A DNA stretch of 64,000 nucleotides from positions 1 through 64,000 of the forward strand of contig SFGN01000007.1 of assembly GCA_004556565.1 (NCBI GenBank), written 5' to 3'. This stretch comes from Lachnospiraceae bacterium (GTDB lineage Bacteria; Bacillota_A; Clostridia; Lachnospirales; Lachnospiraceae). Below the pieces are notes generated by a model. That model saw only the letters and a program-made list of their open reading frames with translations, had not been told where the DNA came from and ran no database searches. The position numbers were made by a program, and so were the translations under genes. Below are positions 8,740 to 17,699 of the stretch, in pieces; within the stretch, counting starts at the first letter, position 1; every line of letters starts with the position of its first letter.

Positions 8740-8938
8740 AACCGTTCTCCCCCTCCTTTTCATCATCCGGCCGCTGCAGGTTCACAAACAGACTCTTTCT
8801 CATATAATATCATAAAACCTGTAAAATTTTTTTACATTCAGGAAAGATTTATTGCTTGAAATTTAATGTTTGTTCAAGCAACGCCCGACTAACGTTTTGA
8901 TTGAGTTGATTGATTTTTATCATATTTTCATTTTTGTG

Positions 8939-8967
8939 TTGACAATACTTTTACACTGCATTATAAT
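8939..8967 (+). promoter_or_regulatory. Promoter of the T-box/trpB2 transcript
   Basis: A consensus -35 TTGACA (8939-8944) and consensus -10 TATAAT (8962-8967) are separated by 17 bases, immediately upstream of the T-box leader. Confidence 0.85.
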
Positions 8968-8972
8968 AAAGC

Positions 8973-9290
8973 AAAAATAAGAACCGATGAGCAAGAGTAG
9001 TAACCTTGACAGTGTATTCCCAGAGAGCTGCGTACCGGTGGAACCGCGGCAATATTAGTGAAGGCGAATGGACTTGTGAGGGCAAACTGAAATCAGCAGA
9101 CCAGATAATATACTCCATATAAAATATATTTTAATTTTACATCTGCTGACGTAGGGGCGACGGCTTCCAACCGTTATCCTGGAACGTGTATGGTTGTACA
9201 TGGCTGAGTGCATTCTGATACAGAATGAATTATAGGTGGCACCGCAGGAACAATTCCTGTCCTATCAAACAAGATAGGACGGGTTTTTTT
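8973..9290 (+). ncRNA. Tryptophan-specific T-box leader
   Basis: A tRNA-sensing riboswitch upstream of trpB2. Stem I begins near 8978 with GAACCGATGAGCAAGAG and the AGTA element, and contains the Trp specifier TGG at 9069-9071 within GCGAATGGAC. The antiterminator T-box reads AGGTGGCACCGC at 9234-9245. It is followed by a rho-independent terminator whose arms are GTCCTATC and GATAGGAC with GGGTTTTTTT. Known T-box logic predicts that uncharged tRNA-Trp stabilises the antiterminator and turns the gene on when tryptophan is scarce. Confidence 0.9.
9259..9290 (+). terminator. T-box regulated terminator
   Basis: Hairpin with arms GTCCTATC (9259-9266) and GATAGGAC (9273-9280), six-base loop, then GGG and seven T residues. 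It is mutually exclusive with the T-box antiterminator. Confidence 0.85.
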
Positions 9291-9427
9291 ATTTTCCGAA
9301 ACAGTTATAACGGATAGAATATCCTGAAAAGCCACTTTACACAGCAATAAAGAACCTTAACAGTCGGTCACAACATTTATTTCATATTAGGTTTATATTA
9401 GGAAATTTGAAAGGAAGGTAAAAAAAC

Positions 9428-10807
9428 ATGACAGACACAACAAAAATCCCTTACAAAATTTATCTGGAAGAAAATGAGATGCCAACACAGTGGTACAATG
9501 TACGGGCCGATATGAAGAATAAACCTGCACCGCTTTTGAATCCGGGCACGTTAGAGCCTATGACCGCAGAGGAACTCCGCCACGTATTCTGCGACGAACT
9601 GGTAAAACAGGAGCTTGACGACACAACACCTTATTTTGATATTCCACAGGAGATTCAGGAGTTCTATAAGATGTACCGTCCGTCTCCGCTTGTACGTGCA
9701 TACTGCCTGGAAAAAGCACTTGGGACTCCGGCAAAGATTTATTATAAATTTGAAGGAAACAATACTTCCGGAAGCCACAAACTGAACTCTGCAATCGCTC
9801 AGGCTTATTATGCAAAGAACCAGGGCCTGAAAGGCGTTACGACAGAGACAGGTGCCGGCCAGTGGGGTACAGCCCTTTCAATGGCATGTGCTTATCTTGG
9901 TCTTGATTGTAAAGTATATATGGTAAAATGCTCTTATGAGCAGAAACCTTTCCGCCGTGAAGTAATGCGTACTTATGGTGCAAATGTAACTCCTTCTCCA
10001 TCCAACACAACAAATGTAGGACGTAAGATTCTTGCAGAACATCCGGGAACGACCGGAAGTCTTGGCTGTGCGATCTCAGAAGCAGTTGAGGATGCAACCA
10101 CACATGAAGGATATCGTTATGTTCTCGGTTCCGTGCTTTCACAGGTATTGCTTCATCAGTCCGTCATCGGTCTGGAGGCCAAAGCTGCCATGGATAAATA
10201 CGGCGTGACTCCGGATATCATCATCGGATGTGCCGGAGGCGGCTCCAACCTGGGTGGTCTGATTTCTCCGTTCATGGGCGAAAAACTGAGAGGCGAAAAG
10301 GATTATAAGTTCATTGCTGTAGAACCGGCAAGCTGCCCGAGCATGACCCGCGGTAAATATGCATATGATTTCTGTGATACCGGAATGGTGTGCCCGCTTG
10401 CAAAAATGTACACCCTGGGAAGCGGATTTATCCCGTCCCCGAACCACGCCGGAGGTCTTCGCTACCACGGCATGAGTTCCGTACTCTCTCAGCTGTACGA
10501 TGACAAATTAATTGATGCTGTGGCAGTTGAGCAGACCGCAGTATTCGAAGCAGCAACACAATTTGCCCGCATCGAAGGAATCCTTCCTGCACCGGAAAGC
10601 AGCCACGCAATCAAGGTAGCTATCGACGAAGCATTAAAATGCAAAGAAACCGGCGAAGAAAAGACTATCCTCTTCGGACTCACCGGAACCGGATACTTTG
10701 ACCTGTATGCTTATCAGTCATACAATGACGGTACTATGAGCGATTACATTCCGACAGATGAAGACCTTGCAGTCGGATTCGCAGGACTTCCGAATGTAAA
10801 TAAATAA
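9428..10807 (+). CDS. trpB2: TrpB2-type tryptophan synthase beta chain
   Basis: PLP enzyme of 459 residues in the TrpB2 branch, which condenses indole with serine to make tryptophan. The long N-terminal extension and RPSPLVRAYCLE are TrpB2 features. The PLP lysine is Lys118 in GSHKLNSA, the substrate loop reads TETGAGQWG, and the phosphate-binding glycine cluster reads GCAGGGSN. GGAAGG precedes the ATG. No trpA or other trp gene is adjacent, so it probably works alone on free indole (salvage), which fits control by a Trp T-box. An O-phosphoserine substrate, proposed for some TrpB2 proteins, is possible. Confidence 0.9.
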   Translation: MTDTTKIPYKIYLEENEMPTQWYNVRADMKNKPAPLLNPGTLEPMTAEELRHVFCDELVKQELDDTTPYFDIPQEIQEFYKMYRPSPLVRAYCLEKALGTPAKIYYKFEGNNTSGSHKLNSAIAQAYYAKNQGLKGVTTETGAGQWGTALSMACAYLGLDCKVYMVKCSYEQKPFRREVMRTYGANVTPSPSNTTNVGRKILAEHPGTTGSLGCAISEAVEDATTHEGYRYVLGSVLSQVLLHQSVIGLEAKAAMDKYGVTPDIIIGCAGGGSNLGGLISPFMGEKLRGEKDYKFIAVEPASCPSMTRGKYAYDFCDTGMVCPLAKMYTLGSGFIPSPNHAGGLRYHGMSSVLSQLYDDKLIDAVAVEQTAVFEAATQFARIEGILPAPESSHAIKVAIDEALKCKETGEEKTILFGLTGTGYFDLYAYQSYNDGTMSDYIPTDEDLAVGFAGLPNVNK

Positions 10808-10848
10808 TCTGTGGAGATTATAGAACAGATAGCACTGTCACAACATCA

Positions 10849-10884
10849 GGCGGCACGGCAATTCCGTGCCGCCTGTTCTGCTTT
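10849..10884 (+). terminator. Terminator of trpB2
   Basis: A perfect 10-base stem, GGCGGCACGG with its complement CCGTGCCGCC, five-base loop CAATT, followed by TGTTCTGCTTTT. Confidence 0.8.
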
Positions 10885-10971
10885 TACAATCCATTAATCC
10901 TGCATCTGGAATTGCTGCCTTTTTCATACGTCGGACGTGTGTACTATTTCTTTTAACATTTTCGTATTCAA

Positions 10972-11000
10972 TTGCAATCTATCAGCAAATAAGATAGAAT
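10972..11000 (+). promoter_or_regulatory. Promoter of the NSS transporter gene
   Basis: The -35 TTGCAA (10972-10977) and -10 TAGAAT (10995-11000) are spaced by 17 bases and sit 44 bases before the ATG. There is no second T-box, so the transporter is not under the same tRNA control as trpB2 unless there is read-through. Confidence 0.65.
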
Positions 11001-11043
11001 AGGAAAGGCAAATATAAAATAACTCTATGTGGGGGAAATACTC

Positions 11044-12396
11044 ATGAAGCGTGAAAGTTTTCAATCCAGACTTGGCTTTATCCTGGTAAGTGCAGGATGT
11101 GCCATCGGAATCGGGAATGTATGGAAGTTCCCATATGTCGCCGGAGAGAACGGCGGCGGTATTTTTGTTTTATTTTATCTGATCTTCCTTGCAATTATGG
11201 GAGTTCCCGTATTGACTATGGAATTAGCGGTCGGCCGAGCCAGCCGCAAAAGTGCTGTGCAGGGCTATAAAGCTCTGGAAAAACCGGGGAGCAAATGGCA
11301 TATCCACGGATGGTTCTGTATCATCGGATGTTATCTGCTGATGATGTATTACACGACAGTTTCCGGATGGATGCTGAATTACTGTGTAAAATTTGCCTCC
11401 GGGGCATTTAATGACATAGATTCCGCAGGCGTAGACACAGTCTTTAGAGAAATGCTCGCGAATCCGGGTGAAATGATGTTCTTTATGGGTCTGACTGTAA
11501 TCTTCGGATTTCTCGTATGTAACGGCGGTCTGAAAAACGGTCTGGAGCGTGTCAATAAGGTTATGATGCTCTGCCTTCTGGGGCTGATCATCCTGCTTGC
11601 CCTCCACAGCCTGACACTGAGCGGTGCGGGAGAGGGGCTGCGGTTCTATCTGTTCCCGGATATTCAGCGTGCAGCAGAAAGCGGCCTTGGAAAGATTATC
11701 ACCGCCGCCATGAATCAGGCATTTTTCACATTAAGCCTTGGTATTGCGGCGATGGAAGTTTTCGGGAGCTATATGTCCAAAAACAATTCCCTGACCGGAG
11801 AATCTATCCGCATCTGCTGCCTGGATACCTTTGTCGCTTTAATGTCCGGCCTTATCATTTTCCCGGCATGCTTCAGCTTCAATGTGCAGCCGGATCAGGG
11901 ACCATCTCTGATTTTCATCACACTGCCGAAGGTCTTCATCAACATGACCGGCGGCCGCCTGTGGGGTACCCTGTTCTTCCTGTTTATGACATTTGCAAGC
12001 TTTTCAACTGTGACTGCGGTTTTTGAAAATCTTCTTGCAAGCTGTATCGATAATTTTGGCTGGACGCGGAAAAAATCCGTGATTACAAACTGTATTTTCA
12101 TCCTGATCGCCAGCCTTCCGTGCCTGCTCGGATACAATGTGCTCAGCGGTGTTCGTCTGATCGGCGGACGCGATATTCTGGACAGCGAAGATTTCATCGT
12201 AAGTAATCTCCTGCTTCCGCTCGGTTCATTAGTCTATCTTCTGTTCTGCGTGAGCAAATGGGGTTGGGGCTTTGACAATTACCTCAGAGAAACCAACACC
12301 GGAGAGGGCTTGAAAATGCCGCGGGCACTGAAATATTACTTCCAATTCGTCCTTCCGGTGCTGATTCTTGTAATTCTGATACAGGGACTGCTTTAA
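11044..12396 (+). CDS. Sodium:neurotransmitter symporter family transporter
   Basis: Integral membrane transporter of 450 residues of the NSS/SNF (LeuT-fold) family, which couples Na+ entry to amino-acid uptake. The start is the ATG of MKRESFQSRLGF, 8 bases after GGGGGAAA. The family signature GFILVSAGCAIGIGNVWKFP (unwound first helix, with GNVWKFPY) is clear, followed by NGGGIFVLFY and about eleven membrane segments. Bacterial relatives include the tryptophan transporter TnaT. Position after a Trp-regulated trpB2 makes an aromatic amino acid or indole-related substrate attractive, but the sequence alone does not prove it. Confidence 0.88.
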   Translation: MKRESFQSRLGFILVSAGCAIGIGNVWKFPYVAGENGGGIFVLFYLIFLAIMGVPVLTMELAVGRASRKSAVQGYKALEKPGSKWHIHGWFCIIGCYLLMMYYTTVSGWMLNYCVKFASGAFNDIDSAGVDTVFREMLANPGEMMFFMGLTVIFGFLVCNGGLKNGLERVNKVMMLCLLGLIILLALHSLTLSGAGEGLRFYLFPDIQRAAESGLGKIITAAMNQAFFTLSLGIAAMEVFGSYMSKNNSLTGESIRICCLDTFVALMSGLIIFPACFSFNVQPDQGPSLIFITLPKVFINMTGGRLWGTLFFLFMTFASFSTVTAVFENLLASCIDNFGWTRKKSVITNCIFILIASLPCLLGYNVLSGVRLIGGRDILDSEDFIVSNLLLPLGSLVYLLFCVSKWGWGFDNYLRETNTGEGLKMPRALKYYFQFVLPVLILVILIQGLL

Positions 12397-12448
12397 TTTC
12401 GCAATCTTTGAATATGCAATAGAAAAGAACAATTTTACATTTTATAAA

Positions 12449-12489
12449 ACACCGGACGCTGTGCTTTACGGAACACAATGTCCGGCGTT
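12449..12489. terminator. Bidirectional hairpin between convergent genes
   Basis: Arms AACACCGGAC and GTCCGGCGTT enclose a 21-base loop between the convergent NSS and BlaR1-like genes. The minus-strand copy is followed by TTTTAT, the plus-strand one only by a short TTTA. Confidence 0.5.
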
Positions 12490-12493
12490 TATG

Positions 12494-14038
12494 TTAAAAT
12501 GAAATTACCCAGTCGTCCTCTGCAAAATAGGTAAATCCTCTGTTTTCCTCCCCGTCAGGAATGGATACAGACCATATTACCTCGCCTTCTTCATTAAAAG
12601 CAGTTATTGCTACACCACGCAAATCTGTGAATCCTTCCAGATTATCCAGCCAAACTCGTTCTCCCTTCCTGAAAGGTAATTCATCAGCCCTTTGACATCC
12701 TCCACTCGTATTAGCAGTTGATATCTGAATATATGTTACGCCTTCTTCTCCAATGGTTAAATAGAATTTTATATTTTCTTCATAGTATGTACGATCAAAA
12801 GATGCAATAGCTGACTGAGAATCTACATTGCGAAATGAAATAATCCCCATATTTCCGATCAGATTGAAGGCTGTTAGCGCACAACTCTCAAAATCTTTTT
12901 TTTGTACACTCCCTTCACCATCAAGATAAACAATCAGCTCGTATGGCTTTGCACTGGTCTGAAGTTCTATGGATGAATAAATATACCCCGCCGGATAAGG
13001 CAGCTGTTGTGCTATCGCAGATACTTTTGGTGCATCACCAATATAATCTGTACGGTACTGTTCTAAATCAGGTGGATCAACAATTCCGGTGTCAAAACGG
13101 TCCTGCTTAGGATTTGTCAGGAAACAAACAGCAATGACAACGCCGGCTGTAACTGAAAGCATAGTAATCCAAAACGCAGGTTTCTTGTAGTTCATTATGG
13201 ATTTCACCCTTTCTTTGACCCTGACTTCTCCGAATGCCAGAGGGCAGGCGGCAATCATGTGACGGTTGACACTGCATGATACAAGTACCTGCGTATAGTC
13301 TGCTCTCTGTTCATTGTCCAGATCTTTGATTACCTTTTCATCGCAAGCCAGTTCAATATCACGACACAGCAGCACATATGCCAGCCACATCAAAGGGTTG
13401 AACCAATGAATCATCAGCAGCAGGAAACCAAGCGGCTTCCACCAATGGTCTTTACGATGGATATGCGCCTGCTCATGGGCAATAACATATTGAAGATCCT
13501 GTTCATCCATTTTAAAAGGTAAATAGATTCTTGGCCGGACAATGCCAAGCACAAACGGAAAGCTTACATTTTCACTCTGGAAAATGTTATTCCGATACAA
13601 AACACCCGTTGCGATCTTTTGATGCAGATGCCAATAACTGACAGCAGTATAGACTGCCAAAATCAGAATTCCAATGATCCAAACGATCGTAAGAATCATA
13701 AGTACATGAAAACCATTGTCTGCCGGTACGGTAACGCCTTCAAAATACCGATCTCCCAGATAGTCATTCACCCGATTATCCACCGGCGCTATACCTGTCT
13801 GAATCTCGAAACCCGGTCCGGTAAGAACTTTCCCCGGTATTGTCTCGGCACTTGGTATAAGACTGAATGTACTCTCAATCGTGAAAGGGTTAAGCAGTCT
13901 GACGGCAACAATACCCCAGAGTAATACGCTGACCCACTTAGATGTCTTCTTCAAAATGAGCCTTAGTGCCAGCACCGCGAGAATGAGCCAGCTTGCTGAT
14001 ATACTTATGTTGATGATTTTCAAAAAAAGTTCATTCAT
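12494..14038 (-). CDS. BlaR1/MecR1-like M56 membrane metallopeptidase
   Basis: Membrane-bound signal-transducing peptidase of 514 residues. Several N-terminal membrane helices surround a cytoplasmic zinc site HEQAH (about 188-192) in VIAHEQAHIHRKDHWWK, with the second Glu in DIELACDEKV. A further helix near residue 290 leads to an extracellular C-terminal domain of about 220 residues that resembles DUF4825 (YRTDYIGDAPKV), not the penicillin-binding sensor of true BlaR1. It probably senses a different cell-envelope signal and destroys the BlaI-like repressor encoded just upstream. AGGAGG lies 6 bases before the ATG, and the gene overlaps the end of blaI. No beta-lactamase gene is nearby. Confidence 0.85.
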   Translation of the reverse strand: MNELFLKIINISISASWLILAVLALRLILKKTSKWVSVLLWGIVAVRLLNPFTIESTFSLIPSAETIPGKVLTGPGFEIQTGIAPVDNRVNDYLGDRYFEGVTVPADNGFHVLMILTIVWIIGILILAVYTAVSYWHLHQKIATGVLYRNNIFQSENVSFPFVLGIVRPRIYLPFKMDEQDLQYVIAHEQAHIHRKDHWWKPLGFLLLMIHWFNPLMWLAYVLLCRDIELACDEKVIKDLDNEQRADYTQVLVSCSVNRHMIAACPLAFGEVRVKERVKSIMNYKKPAFWITMLSVTAGVVIAVCFLTNPKQDRFDTGIVDPPDLEQYRTDYIGDAPKVSAIAQQLPYPAGYIYSSIELQTSAKPYELIVYLDGEGSVQKKDFESCALTAFNLIGNMGIISFRNVDSQSAIASFDRTYYEENIKFYLTIGEEGVTYIQISTANTSGGCQRADELPFRKGERVWLDNLEGFTDLRGVAITAFNEEGEVIWSVSIPDGEENRGFTYFAEDDWVISF

Positions 14039-14412
14039 CACGAGCCTCCTTTTCTAATGCGGTCAATCATACTCTGAATCTCATCAAGTTCATCTTCAGA
14101 GATGTTCTGATGCTTCGTAAATGCTGCAACAAAGGCGGGAAGTGAACCTTCAAACTTCTTCTTAACCAGTTCGTCGATCTCGGAAGCCTGGGCTTCGTCC
14201 TTAGAAACCAGAGAAGTCACCGTACCATTTTCATTTTTTAGGACTCCACGCTCTTCAAGGCGCTTAATGACAGTGTAAGTAGTGGTCCGTTTCCATCCCA
14301 GCCGCTTCTGGCATATTTTTACAAGTTCTGCTGCCGTTATCGGTTCAGACTCCCACATGATCAGGCAAAAACGATATTCACTTTCAAAAATCTTAGGAAT
14401 TTCCATATGCAA
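14038..14412 (-). CDS. BlaI/MecI/CopY-family repressor
   Basis: Winged-helix repressor of 124 residues. It has the DNA-binding region WKRTTTYTVIKRLEERGVL (about residues 40-58) and a C-terminal dimerisation helix. The protease site usually cleaved by BlaR1 would lie near the domain boundary. Two perfect palindromes matching the known BlaI-type operator lie directly upstream, so it should repress its own operon with blaR1. The stop overlaps the blaR1 start codon. Confidence 0.9.
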   Translation of the reverse strand: MHMEIPKIFESEYRFCLIMWESEPITAAELVKICQKRLGWKRTTTYTVIKRLEERGVLKNENGTVTSLVSKDEAQASEIDELVKKKFEGSLPAFVAAFTKHQNISEDELDEIQSMIDRIRKGGS

Positions 14413-14422
14413 TCCTCCCTTT

Positions 14423-14478
14423 GTCTAATACATTAGACTTTCTTTTTATAGTCTAACGCATTAGACAGAGGAAGTCAA
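14423..14478 (-). promoter_or_regulatory. blaI-blaR1 promoter with two BlaI-type operators
   Basis: Two 16-base palindromes, GTCTAATACATTAGAC (14423-14438) and GTCTAACGCATTAGAC (14451-14466), lie 28 bases apart centre to centre. On the minus strand a promoter TTGACT (14473-14478) with -10 TAGACT (14450-14455) and 17-base spacing runs through the upstream operator, so bound repressor should block RNA polymerase. The downstream operator lies between the start site and the ribosome site. Confidence 0.8.
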
Positions 14479-14519
14479 TAAGGACGTTCTTTATTCATAG
14501 AAATTTAAGAAAGCAATCT

Positions 14520-14550
14520 AAAAAGCCACAGCTGTGACTCAGCCATGGCT
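14520..14550 (-). terminator. Terminator of the nucleoside-transporter operon
   Basis: On the minus strand, arms AGCCA and TGGCT with an inner GCTG/CAGC pair form a hairpin followed by TTTTT. It lies beyond the DUF554 gene and ends transcripts from the right before the blaI promoter. Confidence 0.5.
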
Positions 14551-14623
14551 CTTCAAACCAGAAAGACTCTTTTCATATGTCCCTATACAGGCACAAACAG
14601 ATTCAATGCAGAGGATAACTCAT

Positions 14624-14781
14624 TCAGCCTGATTTTTCTTCTCACGTCTCTTTTCCTTCAACATCCTGAACAGGTTCTTAATCCCCATAACACAAAATAT
14701 GATTACTCCACAGAATATAAATAGAAATCCTGTCGGCAATAAATAGACATTCCCATGCAGTATCCCGGCCGAATCTATGTA
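14624..14781 (-). pseudogene. Possible remnant of a small membrane protein
   Basis: An open frame of about 52 codons, closed on both sides by stops, encodes a hydrophobic stretch (YLLPTGFLFIFCGVIIF) followed by a basic tail, RMLKEKRREKKNQAE. It has no good start codon or ribosome site. It may be the tail of a lost gene. The rest of the 14.47-14.81 kb interval shows only the terminator. Confidence 0.3.
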
Positions 14782-14813
14782 TCATTTCATGCATCCGAAA
14801 TTCATGTTATCAT

Positions 14814-15539
14814 TTAAAAAGATATCGGCAGAAACGCTGCTATAACCGCAAACACGACTGACGGCAGCAGGTTGGCAACACGCACCCTTTTTCCCCATAC
14901 CAGATTCAGTCCCACGCAGAAAATCAGAATAGAGCCGATCACCGAGAGATAGCTCATTGCCAGATCGGTCATGATCGGCTTCAGCAGAGTCGATAGTAAT
15001 GTTATAGAACCTTCAAACACAAACACAGGTATTGCTGAAAATACACAGCCTTTTCCGAGGGAGCATGTCATGACTATTATAATGATCAGATCCAGAATCG
15101 CTTTTGTTGCCAGTATCGTCCAGTCTCCCATAATGCCATCCTGAATAGCCCCGACGATTGCCATTGCCCCGATACAAACGGTCAGAGATGCGGTCACAAA
15201 ACCATTCACAAAATTCTTATCCTTCGCATTTCCGGTTTTTATCTTAAGCCATTCACCAAACCTCTCAAATGCATTTTCTATATTGATGATCTCTCCTGCA
15301 AGACCGCCCAGCGCAAGGCAGATCACGACCAGCATAGACCGACTGCTGCCTAAAGCCCCGTCTTCAATTTTCAGCATTCCCTCCATAGCACCGGCAATAC
15401 CAATAAACAGAACGCTGATGCCGCAGGCCATCGTCAGCGTTTCCTGATGACGTTCTTTCAATAACTTTCCGCAGAAATGCCCGATCACGCCTCCAAGCAC
15501 AATTCCTGCAGTATTAATAATTGTCCCTAATCCTATCAT
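14814..15539 (-). CDS. DUF554 membrane protein
   Basis: Membrane protein of 241 residues starting MIGLGTIINTAGIVLGGVIG, with GAGG nine bases before the ATG. It contains about seven hydrophobic segments and the family elements GLGTIINTAGIVLGG and GDWTILATKAILDL. DUF554 (YdfK/YqgA-like) proteins are putative transporters of unknown substrate. It lies downstream of the broken permease gene on the same strand, within about 70 bases, and may be transcribed with the nucleoside ABC operon. Confidence 0.8.
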   Translation of the reverse strand: MIGLGTIINTAGIVLGGVIGHFCGKLLKERHQETLTMACGISVLFIGIAGAMEGMLKIEDGALGSSRSMLVVICLALGGLAGEIINIENAFERFGEWLKIKTGNAKDKNFVNGFVTASLTVCIGAMAIVGAIQDGIMGDWTILATKAILDLIIIIVMTCSLGKGCVFSAIPVFVFEGSITLLSTLLKPIMTDLAMSYLSVIGSILIFCVGLNLVWGKRVRVANLLPSVVFAVIAAFLPISF

Positions 15540-15605
15540 TTGTAAATACCTCGAGCACTGTAATTTGCCCATATATTGTAACTGAGGTGTTTTTCTTTAT
15601 TGCTG

Positions 15606-16584
15606 TTAACGCTCTTCTCTGAAATATGGCAGTCCGAGACTCGCAGGCGGCTGATTCTCCCGCTTGCTTCTCATACTGGTAACTACCAGAACCAACAGAG
15701 TAACCACGTAAGGAATCATCTTGTATAATTCCTGGTACTCCATATGATTCATACCGGTAGGGATGTACAAATACAAAATGTAAAGCCCGCCGAACAGGAA
15801 GGATGCAAGCACACTCAGGTTTGGACGCGATCGCGAGCCAGCCTCTGTCACCAAAGGCATCATTGGACCATACGCCGCAGGCATAATCCATGACATAATA
15901 GAGTCCGCCCAGACCTGCAATCATACATCCAATGCAGGTAGCCATGTATTTATACTTTGTCACATTAATCCCGGCAGCATCAGCAGTGTTAGGATTTTCA
16001 CCTACAGCCCTCAGATGAAGTCCCCTGCGTGTATGATTCAGGAAATAGGAAGCAACCAGGGCAATTGCCACTCCCAGATACGCCAGAAATCCATAGGATA
16101 AAAACAGCTTTCCGAACCATCCCAGTTTTCCTGCAAATGGAAGTGTTTTACTGAAATATGCGCTTGTATTGCTGAGCGCAATAGAAGGTACGTCACTGGC
16201 AACCAGCTTAATCAGAGAACCACCAAAGAAATTTCCAAATCCCACGCCAAAAGTGGTCATTGCAAGACCTGTCACGTTCTGATTTGCCCGCAGCGTCACC
16301 GTGAGGAAACAATACAGCAACCCCATCAGCAGGGAACCTAGCAGACAACAACCCACAGGAATCAGAATTGCAAGTACCGGATTCATGGCAGAAGCACCCG
16401 CCACGGATCTCTCATAGAAAAACGACCCGATTACTCCGCTGATAGCACCTACATACATGACACCCGGAATTCCCAGATTCAGATTGCCGGATTTCTCGGT
16501 GATAATTTCTCCGGTACTGCCGTACAGAAGAGGAATTCCCTGCACAACCGCTCTCGGAATAAATGCAAGTAAAAAACTCCACAT
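15606..16584 (-). pseudogene. Nucleoside ABC transporter permease (NupQ-like), frameshifted
   Basis: BMP-type ABC permease, second membrane subunit. The first frame runs MWSFLLAFIPRAVVQGIPLL through GGLYYVMDYACGVW to DRGWLAIA and is then nonsense. The expected C-terminus, RPNLSVLASFLFGGLYILY through LGLPYFREER, is intact in another frame ending at 15606. At the junction (about 15825-15835, near GCGATCGC) the roughly seven residues usually joining WLAIA to WRPNL are absent, which fits a deletion of about 20 bases. Total length is otherwise close to the normal 310-320 residues. Unless this is an assembly error, the transporter lacks a working second permease. Confidence 0.8.
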
Positions 16585-16586
16585 AA

Positions 16587-17699
16587 TTACTTCGCCTCCT
16601 TTTCTGCTTTTTTACGGAACTGGATCCGATAAGAAATGAAAAATTCACATCCGATGATAAAAAACAAGATGATACCGGTCAGGATATCTGAATAAGAATG
16701 GTTCAGTCCGAAGGCTGTGGAAATTTCGCCGGCTCCCCGATCCATGAATACGATCAGGGCACTGGAAAATATCATGATCAGCGGATTAAATTTTGACATC
16801 CAGGACACCAGAACAGCCGTAAAGCCCTGTCCTCCTGCAATGGTCGTAGTCACGGTATGATTGATTCCGCCTACCAGCAGAAGGCCTACCAAACCGCATA
16901 TAGCACCGGAAATCACCATCGTCCGGATGATAATCTTCGGCACCTTGATGCCTACATATTTCGCTGTATTCTCACTTTCACCCACAACGGAAATCTCATA
17001 TCCCTGTTTACTGTAATTTAAATATATATACATGAATATCGTGATAATCACAGCCACCAGAATTGTCAACAAATATTTAGACCCGAAAACCTGCGGAAGC
17101 CATCCCGCGTTGGAATTCTGGTTGATGATACCGATTTTTCCGGACCCCTTCGGTACTTCCCAGACAATCGTAAAGAATGCCACAAGCTGCGTCGCAATAT
17201 AGTTCATCATCAATGTAGAAAGCGTCTCATTTGTATTCCATTTCGCCCTGAAAAAAGCAGGAATAAAGCCCCAGGCAGCTCCTGCCGCAATACTGGCAGC
17301 CACCATACATGCAATCAGCACCGCATTCGGAAGTTTTCCTCCCAGACAGATCATGCAGGCTGCTGAAGCCAGGCCTCCCATCAGCACCTGTCCTTCACCG
17401 CCGATATTCCAGAACTTCATTTTAAACGCCGGTGTCAGTGCCAGAGAAATCAAAAGCAATATTGCTGTGTTCTGAAGTGTAATCCATGTTTTTCTGGTCG
17501 TTCCAAAAGCTCCTGCAATAATAGAGACAAACACCTGAATCGGATTAATACCTGTCGTTATCGTTGTCACAATCGCACAGAGGATCAGTGCCAGCACGAT
17601 TGCCGCAATGCGGATTCCCAGGGAACTGTACCAGGGAAGTGCATCTCTTTTAACTATATGAAAAAACGGCTCTTTCTTTTTTTCACTCATGCTTCTCAC
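16587..17699 (-). CDS. Nucleoside ABC transporter permease (NupP-like)
   Basis: First permease subunit of a BMP-type nucleoside importer, 370 residues with about ten hydrophobic segments. Characteristic stretches include NIGGEGQVLMGGLASA, LMMNYIATQLV and GGINHTVTTTIAGGQGFTAV. The gene overlaps the upstream ATPase by 17 bases and is 2 bases from the second permease, typical of a translationally coupled operon. The start could be the first ATG or MSEKKKEPFF four codons later. Confidence 0.88.
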   Translation of the reverse strand: MRSMSEKKKEPFFHIVKRDALPWYSSLGIRIAAIVLALILCAIVTTITTGINPIQVFVSIIAGAFGTTRKTWITLQNTAILLLISLALTPAFKMKFWNIGGEGQVLMGGLASAACMICLGGKLPNAVLIACMVAASIAAGAAWGFIPAFFRAKWNTNETLSTLMMNYIATQLVAFFTIVWEVPKGSGKIGIINQNSNAGWLPQVFGSKYLLTILVAVIITIFMYIYLNYSKQGYEISVVGESENTAKYVGIKVPKIIIRTMVISGAICGLVGLLLVGGINHTVTTTIAGGQGFTAVLVSWMSKFNPLIMIFSSALIVFMDRGAGEISTAFGLNHSYSDILTGIILFFIIGCEFFISYRIQFRKKAEKEAK

